NCBI GenBank assembly: GCA_951800145.1
Contig: CATOJE010000022.1
Coordinates: 1-48,144, forward strand
Source: an uncultured Lachnospiraceae bacterium
GTDB lineage: Bacteria; Bacillota; Clostridia; Lachnospirales; Lachnospiraceae
Direction: 5' to 3'
Length of the DNA stretch: 48,144 bases
Part shown: in pieces, positions 26,923 to 35,968 of the stretch
Layout: each line of letters begins with the position of its first letter
Position numbering within the stretch: position 1 is the stretch's first letter
Made by a program: the position numbers and the translations under genes
Notes under the pieces: generated by a model
Database searches by the model: none
Told to the model about the DNA's origin: nothing
Seen by the model: only the letters and a program-made list of their open reading frames with translations

Positions 26923-26948
26923 CAGCAAAAGGTATCTCATCCTTGTGT

Positions 26949-29498
26949 TCACTTCAAATACTTCTTCAACTGCTGCATCAGCAGATTCACATCAATCGGC
27001 TTTGCCACGTGGGCATTCATACCGCACTCCAGGCTGTGCTGGATATCTTCAGAAAAGGCATCCGCTGTCATGGCGATAATCGGCAGATTCGCATCCTCCC
27101 GATCCAGTGCGCGGATAGCCTTCGCTGCACTGTATCCGTCCATCACAGGCATCCGGATATCCATCAGAATCACATCATATGTCCCTACTGGCGCTGCCTG
27201 GAACTTCTCCACACAAAGCTTTCCATTTTCTGCCCTCTCTAACGTAAAGCCAGCTTCTGAAAGAAGCTCCTCTGCAATCTCCCAGTTCAGGTCATTATCC
27301 TCTGCCAAGAGGATGTGCTTTCCGGAAAAGTCCAGTATTTCCTTTTCCTTCTGCGGAGTTTCCTCTGTGGTCTTCCCGGTAAAGGGGCTGAGGCCCAGAT
27401 ACAGGTTGGAGCGGAACAGAGGCTTCGAGATGAAGCCATGGGCGCCGGCATCCCGCGCTTCATCCTCGATATCACTCCAGTCATAGGCTGAGATAATAAG
27501 GATAGGAATCTCATCTCCCACCTGTCTGCGAATCTCCCGGGTGGTCTGAAGTCCATCCATCCCCGGCATCTTCCAGTCTAATAAGACTACCTGATAATCA
27601 TCATGAAGATTATGGCGCTTCACCACCATCTCCACCGCGGAAGCGCCGTCCGTGGCGCATTCTGCATTCACACCGATGGCCTTAAGCTCTGCCGCCGCAC
27701 TGTGACACAGGTCCTCATTATTATCCACCACCAGGATATTCCACGGAGGCAGGATCATGTCTGCCACCTGCACCCTGGATTTCTCCAGATCCAGGGTAAT
27801 ATGGAATTCACTTCCCTCCCCTGGGGTGCTCTCCAGCTGGATACTTCCCTTCATAGCGTCCACGATACATTTTGTGATTGCCATCCCAAGGCCGGTTCCC
27901 TCTGTTCTCTGTACCTGCCTGGTATTGTCCCTGGTAAAGGTCTCGAAGATCTTCTCCTGGAACTCCGCCGACATCCCGATGCCATTATCCTTCACCCGGA
28001 AATGGCACTGCACGTAATCATCTCCCAGAGGAGAGGGATTCTGAGAAAGGAAGACATTAATACGTCCGCCCTCCGGGGTAAACTTCACTGCATTGGACAG
28101 CAGGTTGATTAAGATTTGATTCAGCCGCACATAATCACAGTTTACATATTCTGTTTCAATCTCACGGATAAAAATGTCAAAATGCTGATCCTTCGCCTTG
28201 ATCTGAGGCTGTACAATATTAACAATGCTGTCCATGGTTTCCCGCAGAGAAATCTGATCCATGTTCAGGGACAGCTTGCCATTTTCAATCTTGGACATAT
28301 CCAGTACGTCATTAATCAGCCCTAAAAGATGCTTGCCAGATAAGGCAATCTTCTTTAAGCAGTCCTGGACTCGATCCATATCGTGAATATTCGTCAAAGC
28401 AATGGTGGTCATCCCCACGATTCCATTCATCGGGGTTCGGATGTCATGGCTCATATTCGAAAGGAACTCACTCTTAGCCTTATTTGCCCGGTCAGCCTCC
28501 CATCTGGCAGCATCCAGCTCCCGCATCTGCTGCTGGGAAATCCTCAGATACAGCGCAAATACAATCAGTATGCCTACTACGATCACACTGCTGGCGGCCA
28601 CCATGGTATAAATCCGCTGTGCGCCCAGATGGTTAATCGCATCATCCAATACCCCGTAGGGCATCACACTAATTAAATACCAGGCAGACCCCGGCAGGGC
28701 AGAACCGTATAAATGGCGGTGGGTATTATCTTCTTTAAAAAGAAGCAAAGCGGAATAGTCTTCTTCTGTATCCATAGCCCGCTGTAATTCGTCCACATAC
28801 TGCTTATCCTCTGCATCGTCAAAGCTCTGGGCCACATCCTCCAGCCGGTTGAAGTAATTATCGCGAAATGCATCTCCGCTGCGGATGACAAAGCTGCCGT
28901 CATCCCGAATAATGTGGGAATATACCAGTGCATTATCCTCTTCCAGCACCAGAGCATCCTGCAGGTATTCCATGGGAATGCCTGCAACAACTGCTACGCT
29001 GCGCTTCCCCCCTACCATCTCATACTCTGCATCCTTAATTAATAGAAGAAGCTTCTTTCCAGACTGACTGTATGCGCTGGATACCTTCTTATCCGGGCTG
29101 GCAAGTGCCTCCTGAAACTCCTTTTCATCAATAATTACAATAGGCTCCCCATAGACCGTCTCGCACTCTCCGTCCTGGGAGTAAAGCCCCAGAAATTCAA
29201 AAGACCTGACGCTGGCGCTTAATGCCAGCTCCTCCAGCATCCTGGCCCCATGATGGCTGGCCTCTGACGGAGTCCGCCGCACCAGACCCTCCAGCTGGGA
29301 CAGCCACAGACCAGTAACTGCATTAAACTTCTGCTTCAGCTGAGTGCTCATCTCTGACATATAAATCATGCCAATGTCACTGATGGCGCCCTCGCTCTTT
29401 CTGCTCATCGACGAGATAACCCAGGCAAAAACTGTCACCAGCAGGATCAACATACAGCTAAGGCTTGTTACTAAAAAGCGTTTTGTTTTTTTCATCAT
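26949..29498 (-). CDS. Hybrid sensor histidine kinase with two receiver domains
   Basis: 849 aa from the ATG at 29498 (GGAG 6 nt upstream); longer readings begin inside the promoter at 29605-29633. Membrane helices at about 7-30 and 296-318 bracket a roughly 265-residue extracellular sensor, probably Cache-like. The kinase core has H351 in SHDIRTP, N box NLLSNAVKFT, G1 KDNGIGM and G2 GTGLGMA. Two receivers follow with phosphoacceptor Asp in LLDWKMPGMDG and LMDIRMPVMDG, the first with a degenerate acidic pocket (VVDNNED). No output domain or adjacent regulator is seen, so signalling must pass to a partner elsewhere. Confidence 0.9.
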   Translation of the reverse strand: MMKKTKRFLVTSLSCMLILLVTVFAWVISSMSRKSEGAISDIGMIYMSEMSTQLKQKFNAVTGLWLSQLEGLVRRTPSEASHHGARMLEELALSASVRSFEFLGLYSQDGECETVYGEPIVIIDEKEFQEALASPDKKVSSAYSQSGKKLLLLIKDAEYEMVGGKRSVAVVAGIPMEYLQDALVLEEDNALVYSHIIRDDGSFVIRSGDAFRDNYFNRLEDVAQSFDDAEDKQYVDELQRAMDTEEDYSALLLFKEDNTHRHLYGSALPGSAWYLISVMPYGVLDDAINHLGAQRIYTMVAASSVIVVGILIVFALYLRISQQQMRELDAARWEADRANKAKSEFLSNMSHDIRTPMNGIVGMTTIALTNIHDMDRVQDCLKKIALSGKHLLGLINDVLDMSKIENGKLSLNMDQISLRETMDSIVNIVQPQIKAKDQHFDIFIREIETEYVNCDYVRLNQILINLLSNAVKFTPEGGRINVFLSQNPSPLGDDYVQCHFRVKDNGIGMSAEFQEKIFETFTRDNTRQVQRTEGTGLGMAITKCIVDAMKGSIQLESTPGEGSEFHITLDLEKSRVQVADMILPPWNILVVDNNEDLCHSAAAELKAIGVNAECATDGASAVEMVVKRHNLHDDYQVVLLDWKMPGMDGLQTTREIRRQVGDEIPILIISAYDWSDIEDEARDAGAHGFISKPLFRSNLYLGLSPFTGKTTEETPQKEKEILDFSGKHILLAEDNDLNWEIAEELLSEAGFTLERAENGKLCVEKFQAAPVGTYDVILMDIRMPVMDGYSAAKAIRALDREDANLPIIAMTADAFSEDIQHSLECGMNAHVAKPIDVNLLMQQLKKYLK

Positions 29499-29604
29499 CC
29501 AGCACTCCGTCTCTTCTTCTACAGCACCACCGGGCAGCCCGGTTTCATCTTGCCCTATCCATTCCGGACCTTCACCATTTGCACTGCGTTTCGCTTTCGT
29601 GAAC

Positions 29605-29633
29605 ATTATACCATCCGCCTACAAAAAAAGCAA
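29605..29633 (-). promoter_or_regulatory. Sigma-A promoter for the hybrid kinase
   Basis: Minus strand TTGCTT (29633-29628), 17-nt spacer, TATAAT (29610-29605). It fixes the kinase start at 29498, giving a leader near 100 nt. Confidence 0.75.
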
Positions 29634-29649
29634 CTTCCCAAGAAAATAC

Positions 29650-29678
29650 TTGCAAAGAAAAATGTTCTGATATAGAAT
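29650..29678 (+). promoter_or_regulatory. Sigma-A promoter for the 159-aa membrane protein
   Basis: TTGCAA (29650-29655), 17-nt spacer, TAGAAT (29673-29678); the gene starts at 29754. Confidence 0.7.
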
Positions 29679-29753
29679 AATAGCGATTCGATTACATATC
29701 TGCCCGATTATCTATATCAAGTACTAACGCGGGCAACCCCAGGAGGTATAATT

Positions 29754-30233
29754 ATGGATAGCAGTTTTAATCTCTTTACTGGTGCAATTATCATGGTGAT
29801 TGGCCTGATTATGGCAGGCGCTGCCTGGACCTTCTTCCGCCGCTTTAAGAATCTCAGCTCTGCACTAAACCGTGCGCATGAGATGACCCAGACTGCCAAT
29901 GGCTCCATCAGCGAGCTGGTAGCTGTAAGGCGCCGCAACCGCTCCTTCCGCTGGACGAATGAATACCCGGTGGTATCCTTCCCAGCCAATGGAAAGCAGT
30001 ATAATGTTCAGCTGAGCTTTGCTGAGAAGCGGGCAGGCCACTATACTCTGGGAAGCGGATGCCGTGTGTGCTATGTCCCCCACGATCCTCAGTGCTGTGT
30101 GGTAGAGGAATTCCGTAAGCCGATGCAGCGCGCTCGTACCCAGTACCTGATCTGGACCATCGTCCTCTGCTTCTTCACCTTAAATTGTATTACAGGCGGT
30201 ATCGGAGCCTTTTTAACCGCCTTTATCGGGTAG
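29754..30233 (+). CDS. Small two-helix membrane protein, DUF3592-like layout
   Basis: 159 aa. Helix 1 at about residues 8-27 and helix 2 at about 132-156 enclose a soluble domain with a beta-rich stretch (YPVVSFPANGKQYNVQLSF, GSGCRVCYVPHDPQCCV). The pattern, one helix, an extracytoplasmic or cytoplasmic beta domain with PVVxF and a DP-containing loop, then a second helix, is that of DUF3592-type proteins. AGGAGG precedes the ATG by 8 nt. It diverges from the hybrid kinase and has its own promoter and a terminator shared with the convergent permease. Function unknown. Confidence 0.65.
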   Translation: MDSSFNLFTGAIIMVIGLIMAGAAWTFFRRFKNLSSALNRAHEMTQTANGSISELVAVRRRNRSFRWTNEYPVVSFPANGKQYNVQLSFAEKRAGHYTLGSGCRVCYVPHDPQCCVVEEFRKPMQRARTQYLIWTIVLCFFTLNCITGGIGAFLTAFIG

Positions 30234-30239
30234 TAAAGT

Positions 30240-30274
30240 GGCTGCCATCCTGGTTTCCTGCCAGGATGGCAGCC
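30240..30274. terminator. Terminator between convergent genes
   Basis: A perfect 14-bp stem GGCTGCCATCCTGG/CCAGGATGGCAGCC with a 7-nt loop lies just after the 159-aa gene and before the permease stop. The T-run on the plus side is delayed and interrupted. Confidence 0.7.
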
Positions 30275-30279
30275 ATTCT

Positions 30280-32193
30280 CTATCTTTTTTCATTTTTCCT
30301 GTATCCCTGTCCATAGGCCTGTACGGACAGCAGATACCAAATCAGCAGAATCCCAAATACTACCCCTGCGCTCACCAAGTTCACCGCCGTCAGATCGGTA
30401 AACATCATATTCCCCAAAGCCCTTACTGAAAATACAGAAGAGATGGCCATCACAAGGAAGGTCAGTCCATAAGCAGTCCCCAGCTCTGCTGCCGCTGCCC
30501 GCTTCAAAAGCCCCGGGTCAAAGCCTAATTTTAATATTACCTGTGACCGCTCCCTTTCCTCCCATGTATCATGGGACAGCTTCATAAACATAATACTCCC
30601 GCCAGCCAGGACAAACACCTGAAACAAAAAAATACAGATGGTGTAAAGCATCTTTACCCAGTCCAGCTCATTGCTGTTTGGATCCATTGCGATCCTGGCT
30701 GTTTTATTCTCCGGGGTATTCTCAACCAGCTGATCCAGCCGGTCCCTGATTTTTGCAAAATTCTCTGTATCCTGGATCCGGTAATTATAAACATATACCT
30801 CCTCTCCCAGAGAGCGCAGCCTCTCATAAGCCTGGTCATTCACGATATAATAGCCGCTGCTTTCCTGGAGATACCCCAGGTACGGAATGCTGGTGTCCTG
30901 GATCTGATGGTATGTTGTTCCATGGATTCGGATGTCCACATCCTCCCTGGCTGTGATCATTGACAAAAGGTACTGATGGGACGCCTTAATCACCTCATCC
31001 TCTGCCAGCTCCTGAAAGGGAAATTCCAGACCGGTTCTCTGGGCCAGCTGCTTTACCTGAGAATATGCCAGTATCCCGAACCGGCTGTAATAGGCATCTG
31101 CCTCCAACACCGATTGATCCAGATACAGAAGAGAAAGCCTGGCATCAAACAGGATCTCGCTGTGCTCTTCAATCAGCTCCCTGGCCGGCCCCTCCAAATC
31201 ATCCCTGCTGCTTAACAGCTGGAAGGTATACGTATTTTCAAACTGAACAATGGTTTCATACCGCCCCTTTAAGGCAAAGCCTGTGGCCAGTGTTGTCACT
31301 GAGCAAAGCATTAGAATACACACAATCGCATAGGTACGGTAATTTCTCCTGAGCCGGAAAATAAAGGAATTCACCCACAGAATTCTCTGACCTCGGTACA
31401 GGAACCGCTTATTACCTGCCAGGGCCTGGAAGCCTGCCGGGATCATCCCTCCAAAGAGCAGATATACCCCGCCAGTCACCAGGATCACCGCTAACAGCGC
31501 ATTGCCCATCACACTGTCCCGTCCTTCCTTGCAGGCCAGATAATACCCTGTTACCAAAAGGGCGGTCCCCAGAACGGCTTTTGTCGCCAGCCAACCCTGC
31601 TTCTGCTGTACATACTCATTCTGCTTTGCAGCAGATATCATACTCAGTACACTGCTCCTTACAATGTCTATATAACCCTTTGCCATAAACACCAGATAAA
31701 TCATCCCGTATACAAGGGTTGTGGTCAGGACCGGCCGAAGGCCCGGGGTAAACTGAATCTCCACTGCCAGATCCGACAGCTTTCGCAGGATCATTTGAAA
31801 CAGGCCCGTTCCCAGCGTCCCAAACCCCAATCCCAGGGCCCAGGCCGCCGCTCCTATAAGGATTGCTTCTATCAGGTACATTTGTCCGATCTGTTCATTG
31901 GAGAGGCCCATAAATACATAAATGCCAATCTCTCTCTTCCGCCTTGTCAAAAAGACATTCGTAGAATACCAGATAAAAAAGAACATAAAGCAGCCCAGCA
32001 CAAAGGAGGTCATCTGAATCAGCAGCTCGATATATTCTTTATTTCTGGTTCCAAGTACGTCAAAGCCGCTGGAATACAGAAGGGTCTGGAAGTGAAACAG
32101 AATCATCACTGAAAAGGCCAGAGAAAGAATCAGGATCAGATAATGCCGAAGGCTGCTTTTAAAATTCCGAAAGGCAAGCTTTGCCATGCTCAT
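30280..32193 (-). CDS. BceB-type FtsX-family ABC transporter permease
   Basis: 637 aa, the size of BceB/VraG-type permeases. Ten membrane helices are expected: one near residue 17-37, three at 55-170, two at 195-250, one near 285-305, then a large extracellular domain of about 200 residues (about 310-510) between helices 7 and 8, then three more. These transporters remove peptide antibiotics such as bacitracin or lantibiotics from their lipid targets and also act as the sensor that activates the partner kinase. The start overlaps the ATPase stop by 4 nt. Confidence 0.9.
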   Translation of the reverse strand: MSMAKLAFRNFKSSLRHYLILILSLAFSVMILFHFQTLLYSSGFDVLGTRNKEYIELLIQMTSFVLGCFMFFFIWYSTNVFLTRRKREIGIYVFMGLSNEQIGQMYLIEAILIGAAAWALGLGFGTLGTGLFQMILRKLSDLAVEIQFTPGLRPVLTTTLVYGMIYLVFMAKGYIDIVRSSVLSMISAAKQNEYVQQKQGWLATKAVLGTALLVTGYYLACKEGRDSVMGNALLAVILVTGGVYLLFGGMIPAGFQALAGNKRFLYRGQRILWVNSFIFRLRRNYRTYAIVCILMLCSVTTLATGFALKGRYETIVQFENTYTFQLLSSRDDLEGPARELIEEHSEILFDARLSLLYLDQSVLEADAYYSRFGILAYSQVKQLAQRTGLEFPFQELAEDEVIKASHQYLLSMITAREDVDIRIHGTTYHQIQDTSIPYLGYLQESSGYYIVNDQAYERLRSLGEEVYVYNYRIQDTENFAKIRDRLDQLVENTPENKTARIAMDPNSNELDWVKMLYTICIFLFQVFVLAGGSIMFMKLSHDTWEERERSQVILKLGFDPGLLKRAAAAELGTAYGLTFLVMAISSVFSVRALGNMMFTDLTAVNLVSAGVVFGILLIWYLLSVQAYGQGYRKNEKR

Positions 32194-32960
32194 GAGAAAT
32201 CACCTCCCAGCGTCGCCTGCACATCGATAATCCGGTCATAAAATTCCTTCCGATCCGCGCCCCGGCTGATCCGGCAGGTGATCCTTCCATCCGCCAGCAG
32301 ATATACATCCTTAGCATAGGATGCGCAGAATGGATCATGGGTCACCATAAGAATGGTAGCCTGCCCATTCTCATTCACAGCCCGCAGGCACTCTAATAGC
32401 TCCCGCCCGGACTTGGAATCCAAAGCGCCGGTGGGCTCATCTGCAAAAATAATCTCCGGTCCGGTGATCAGCGCCCGGCAGGCAGCTCCCCTCTGTTTCT
32501 GTCCCCCGGACAGCTGGTATGGGTATTTCTTTAAATGCTCCTTCAGGCCAAACATAGCCGCCTTCTCCTGCACCTGCTGGACACAGTCCTTCCCAGGCAC
32601 TCCATTTAAGGATAGGGGCAAAGCAATATTATCCTCCAGGGTCATGGTGTCCAGAAGATTATAATCCTGAAAGATGAAACCGATCTTATCTCTCCGAAGT
32701 GCAGATAATTCCTTATTACTCATCCTGGTAATATCCTGCCCGTCCAGAATCACCGTCCCCTGGGTCGGCTTATCGATGGTAGACAGCAGGTTCAGCAGCG
32801 TTGTCTTTCCAGAGCCGGACGGCCCCATAATCGCGATAAAATCATGACGGTAAACCGTAAGCTCTATCCCCTTCAGCACCTGGGTTAAAAATCCCCTGGC
32901 TCCATACTCCTTGGTCAGATTCTTTACCTCTGCGGCCACCTTGCGGCTGTTATGATTCAT
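32190..32960 (-). CDS. BceA-type ABC transporter ATP-binding protein
   Basis: 256 aa from the ATG at 32960, preceded by AGGAG at 9 nt; an upstream in-frame ATG at 32981 would place the SD inside the gene. Walker A GPSGSGKT, Q-loop FIFQDYNLLD, signature LSGGQKQRG and Walker B IIFADEPTGALDSKSG are complete. It powers the permease encoded downstream (4-nt overlap). The 104-nt gap after the kinase gene carries candidate response-regulator sites. Confidence 0.93.
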   Translation of the reverse strand: MNHNSRKVAAEVKNLTKEYGARGFLTQVLKGIELTVYRHDFIAIMGPSGSGKTTLLNLLSTIDKPTQGTVILDGQDITRMSNKELSALRRDKIGFIFQDYNLLDTMTLEDNIALPLSLNGVPGKDCVQQVQEKAAMFGLKEHLKKYPYQLSGGQKQRGAACRALITGPEIIFADEPTGALDSKSGRELLECLRAVNENGQATILMVTHDPFCASYAKDVYLLADGRITCRISRGADRKEFYDRIIDVQATLGGDFS

Positions 32961-33043
32961 AATGTATCTCTCCTTCCTCATTCATTTCTTCTTGATTCTT
33001 GTTATGCTTCCTACAAGTTTAAAACGATTGAGGAAAAAAATCC

Positions 33044-33059
33044 TTACATCTGCATTACA
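33044..33059 (-). promoter_or_regulatory. Candidate response-regulator direct repeat before the transporter genes
   Basis: On the minus strand TGTAA occurs twice with an 11-bp period (33059 and 33048), with a third TGTAAGG about 20 bp further upstream inside the end of the kinase gene. OmpR-family regulators typically bind direct repeats spaced by one helical turn, and this is the expected place for BceR-type autoregulation of the transporter. Confidence 0.35.
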
Positions 33060-33063
33060 AAAT

Positions 33064-34074
33064 TCATCCCAGCCTTACAGTTTCCGGGAAATAATAAGGC
33101 TCCTGAAGGAATACAATGCAAAAACGGGTGTAGCTTTTATACCGGCTCTCTACATGGATGGGATGCCCCAGCTGCTTTAGCACCCTGGAAACCATGTAAA
33201 GCCCCATACCAGTGGATTTATGCTGGCCGTTGTGATGATTTCTTCCGGTAAACCCTTTTTCAAATATCCTGCCCATATCCTCCTCCCGTATGCCCTCACC
33301 ATGATCCTCTATATAAAGCCTTGTCTCCATGCCCTGAGTCTCGCTCCACAGGTGAAGCAACGGCGCTTCTCCCTCTGACCTTGTGTACTTTACCGCATTG
33401 CTGATCAGCTGATCCAGCACATAGATCAGCCAGTCTGGATCTGTAAATACCTCCAGATGCTCTACCTGCATCTCCAGGGCAAATCTTTTTTGTATCAGGA
33501 AAAAGCGCTGGTTTCGAATGGATGCTTTTACCATCTCCTCCAGCGACACCGGCCGGATCTGCAAATCCAGCAGGGGACTCTGGAGCTTACAGCCCAGCAG
33601 CATGGACTGAAGCTGCTGGTTGATCTTCTCCCACTGCTCCCGCATAGACTGCTTTAGCTCCATGTCAGTCATCCTCTCTGTCATAAGGAGAGCGGCTGAT
33701 AAAGGGAGCTTCACCTCGTGGCACCATTTCGCCACATAATCCTGCAGCTCGCAGTTTTCATCAAACTGCTGCTTAAGCTGTTTCTCCAGTATGCTGACGT
33801 CGTGCTCTGCCATATCACGATTCTCAAAAGGAAAGGCTCCGCGGCAGATCAGCTCCTCCCTTGCCATATGGAGCGCTTTCTCTCCTTCCCTCCTGTGAAA
33901 GCTGACATAATCAGCCACCCCCCACAAAAAGGATGGGACAAGAAAAAGGATATCCATGTATCCCAGATATCCCCAGCCCTCATCCTGAATAAAAAGGTAA
34001 AAATATAAGTTGAACAAAAGAATCACCACTGCCCAGGTAAGCACTGGCTTCCATCGCCTTTTTACATAGCTCAT
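33064..34074 (-). CDS. BceS-type intramembrane-sensing histidine kinase
   Basis: 336 aa. Two N-terminal membrane helices (about 12-30 and 38-57) are joined by only a few residues, so there is no extracellular sensor: the intramembrane-sensing type that depends on a BceAB transporter for input. The H box is WCHEVKLP, followed by N box ISNAVKYT, G1 EDHGEGI, F box IFEKGF and G2 STGMGL. Its start overlaps the regulator stop by 4 nt. Confidence 0.92.
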   Translation of the reverse strand: MSYVKRRWKPVLTWAVVILLFNLYFYLFIQDEGWGYLGYMDILFLVPSFLWGVADYVSFHRREGEKALHMAREELICRGAFPFENRDMAEHDVSILEKQLKQQFDENCELQDYVAKWCHEVKLPLSAALLMTERMTDMELKQSMREQWEKINQQLQSMLLGCKLQSPLLDLQIRPVSLEEMVKASIRNQRFFLIQKRFALEMQVEHLEVFTDPDWLIYVLDQLISNAVKYTRSEGEAPLLHLWSETQGMETRLYIEDHGEGIREEDMGRIFEKGFTGRNHHNGQHKSTGMGLYMVSRVLKQLGHPIHVESRYKSYTRFCIVFLQEPYYFPETVRLG

Positions 34075-34751
34075 GGCAGAAAATACCCTTGTCCTTTCTT
34101 TGTGCCGATTACCTCGCTGCCGCAGACTCCCTTCAGTTTATTCCGCAGCCGGCAGATCATAGTGGTCAGCGTCCCGTCTGATACATACTCATCGGTCTCC
34201 CATAAATTCATCATCAGCTCTTCCCTGGTCACTACCTGCGGCCGGCTTTCTGCCAGCCTGGTGAGCACCCGCCGCTCCGATTTCGTCAGTTCGATCTCCT
34301 GCCCACCCAGATACAAGGCCTGCTGTTCCTGATCAAACCGAAGCGCTCCGCCCAAAAATACAGGTTCTCTAACCTGGTATTCATATGTCCGCCGCAGAAT
34401 CGCCTGGAGCTTCGCCTTTAGCAGCTCCAGCTGAAAGGGCTTCTCGATATAATCGTCGCCGCCCTGTGCCACTGCCATGATTTTATCCCGGTCATCACCC
34501 CGGCTGCTGATAAAAAGCACCGGCACCTGAGAAATCTGGCGAATCTGGCCGCACCAGTAAAAGCCATCATAAAAGGGAAGATTAATATCCATCAGAACCA
34601 GCTGGGGGCGGTATTCCTTAAACGCCTCCAGAACCTGGCTGAAATCACCGGCCTGCCTTACCCCATATCCCCACCGAAGAAGAAATTCGCCCATTTCCCC
34701 TGCCAGGGCCTGGTCATCCTCCACGATCAGGATCCGTCTCTTCCCGTCCAT
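34071..34751 (-). CDS. BceR-type OmpR-family response regulator
   Basis: 226 aa from the ATG at 34751; an open frame continues 26 codons upstream into the NUDIX gene but lacks conservation. The receiver has acidic pair EDD near residue 10, phosphoacceptor Asp in LMDINLPFYDG, Ser in FISSRGDD and Lys in YIEKPF. The C-terminal winged helix (about 125-226) has the TKSERRVLTRLAE and TMICRLRNKL blocks. It should activate the downstream transporter genes when the kinase senses peptide antibiotic through the transporter. Confidence 0.9.
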   Translation of the reverse strand: MDGKRRILIVEDDQALAGEMGEFLLRWGYGVRQAGDFSQVLEAFKEYRPQLVLMDINLPFYDGFYWCGQIRQISQVPVLFISSRGDDRDKIMAVAQGGDDYIEKPFQLELLKAKLQAILRRTYEYQVREPVFLGGALRFDQEQQALYLGGQEIELTKSERRVLTRLAESRPQVVTREELMMNLWETDEYVSDGTLTTMICRLRNKLKGVCGSEVIGTKKGQGYFLP

Positions 34752-34809
34752 TCTCCTCGACTTCCTTTCCCATCCCCTCTGTCTCACAACAGAGCCCTCT
34801 GCCAGCTTC

Positions 34810-35307
34810 TCATTCATTTCGCCCATCAAGCTCTAAGGGCTTCCCATTTAATGCAGCGCTTACTAAGCCGCTGTGACCGTCATAAACCAGCTTCAGGGAA
34901 AAGAAGGGAACATCCGCTCTAAGCAGCCGGAAAAAGATCTTATCTCCCTCCCAGATATTTAACTCCTCCACCTTATCGATGTCTACCCATTCCAGCTGGC
35001 CTTCATCGCAGGGAATCCCTTCCCCCTCGAAGCCGTCTGCGGTAAATAAGGACATGTACTCCGTCACTCCGCTGCCGGATACAAAGGTGACCAGCCCCCG
35101 GAACTGATATGAGGTAAGGGTGTATCCCGTCTCCTCCTTTACCTCCCGGAGCACACACTCCTCCGGGCTTTCCCCCAGCTCAAAGTGGCCGCCCACGCCG
35201 ATCCATTTATCCTGATTTACATCGTTTTTCTTCACAGTCCGGTGAAGCATCAGGTATGCATGATCCCTTTGTATGTAGCATAGAGTGCTGAAATTTTTCA
35301 TTGCCAT
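34810..35307 (-). CDS. NUDIX hydrolase (MutT-like)
   Basis: 165 aa. The Nudix box is complete: GGHFELGESPEE followed by REVKEETGY (about residues 40-62), giving the GX5EX7REUXEEXGU pattern that binds Mg2+ and cleaves nucleoside diphosphate derivatives. The N-terminus STLCYIQRDHAYLMLHR resembles MutT/8-oxo-dGTPase-like proteins of Bacillota. AGGAGG precedes the ATG by 7 nt. It lies just upstream of the Bce-like two-component genes on the same strand, with a 58-nt gap, but no functional link is evident. Substrate uncertain. Confidence 0.88.
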   Translation of the reverse strand: MAMKNFSTLCYIQRDHAYLMLHRTVKKNDVNQDKWIGVGGHFELGESPEECVLREVKEETGYTLTSYQFRGLVTFVSGSGVTEYMSLFTADGFEGEGIPCDEGQLEWVDIDKVEELNIWEGDKIFFRLLRADVPFFSLKLVYDGHSGLVSAALNGKPLELDGRNE

Positions 35308-35428
35308 TTGATCGCCTCCTGCACGATTTCATTATCGATATTGATTCTCCCATGTCTCTCTGCTGCATCATTGCCATAACCATTGATTATTCTTTGTTAA
35401 AATTTGAATTTGTCTTTGATGATGTCTT

Positions 35429-35452
35429 AAAAAGCACCTCCGAAGAGGTGCC
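35429..35452 (-). terminator. Intrinsic terminator of the DUF4180 gene
   Basis: Minus strand GCACCTC pairs with GAGGTGC across a stable TTCG tetraloop, followed by TTTTT. Confidence 0.9.
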
Positions 35453-35500
35453 TTTCACGCTGAATCCATCCACGGAAAAACTGGAATCTGTATGTGCCTG

Positions 35501-35869
35501 TCATTGTGTCTCTGTTAATTTCTGTACTGCCTCTTCCTTTGTTGACACAAAGAAAAAGTCCTTCCCATGGTTTGCTTCATAAATAAAATCCCTCAGTGGC
35601 TTACTGGTATAATGTGAATAATCTCCGTAAACAGCTACCTTCACATGATAGTTTATAAACTTCTGGAGAATCTCACCCGCCATTCCTGTGCTGAGGATGA
35701 AAAAATCCCCGGATACCACATCTTTATCAATGGCAATTCTCTGTGCACCTGTCTCATACTTCACAGTCATCACCAGGTCCAAAGCGGATTGTGTGTCAAC
35801 AATTACCATCTCATCACTGGAAACGACTGCAATATCCATTCCCTTATCCTTTAAATGTTCAATATTCAT
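35501..35869 (-). CDS. DUF4180 protein
   Basis: 122 aa soluble protein matching the DUF4180 pattern: IAVVSSDEMVIVDTQSALDLVM near residue 13 and the segment DFFILSTGMAGEILQKFINYHVKVAVYGDYS near residue 55, ending ANHGKDFFFVSTKEEAVQKL. The family is of unknown function and often sits by small regulators. It has its own consensus promoter (35918-35946) and a UUCG-loop terminator, so it is a single-gene unit. AGGAGG lies 5 nt before the ATG. Confidence 0.8.
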   Translation of the reverse strand: MNIEHLKDKGMDIAVVSSDEMVIVDTQSALDLVMTVKYETGAQRIAIDKDVVSGDFFILSTGMAGEILQKFINYHVKVAVYGDYSHYTSKPLRDFIYEANHGKDFFFVSTKEEAVQKLTETQ

Positions 35870-35917
35870 GATGTCCTCCTAGCTTAAATCTGCAGTACAA
35901 ATTCCAGTTAAAGATAG

Positions 35918-35946
35918 ATTTTACCGTACAACATATAAATTGTCAA
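35918..35946 (-). promoter_or_regulatory. Sigma-A promoter for the DUF4180 gene
   Basis: Minus strand TTGACA (35946-35941), 17-nt spacer, TAAAAT (35923-35918). Confidence 0.8.
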
Positions 35947-35968
35947 GTGCCGACTTAGGGGCTTGGCC

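Noticed and set aside
29498-29606. N-terminal extension of the hybrid kinase
   Set aside because: The extra 36 residues would begin at the -10 box of the kinase promoter and have no hydrophobic or conserved features.
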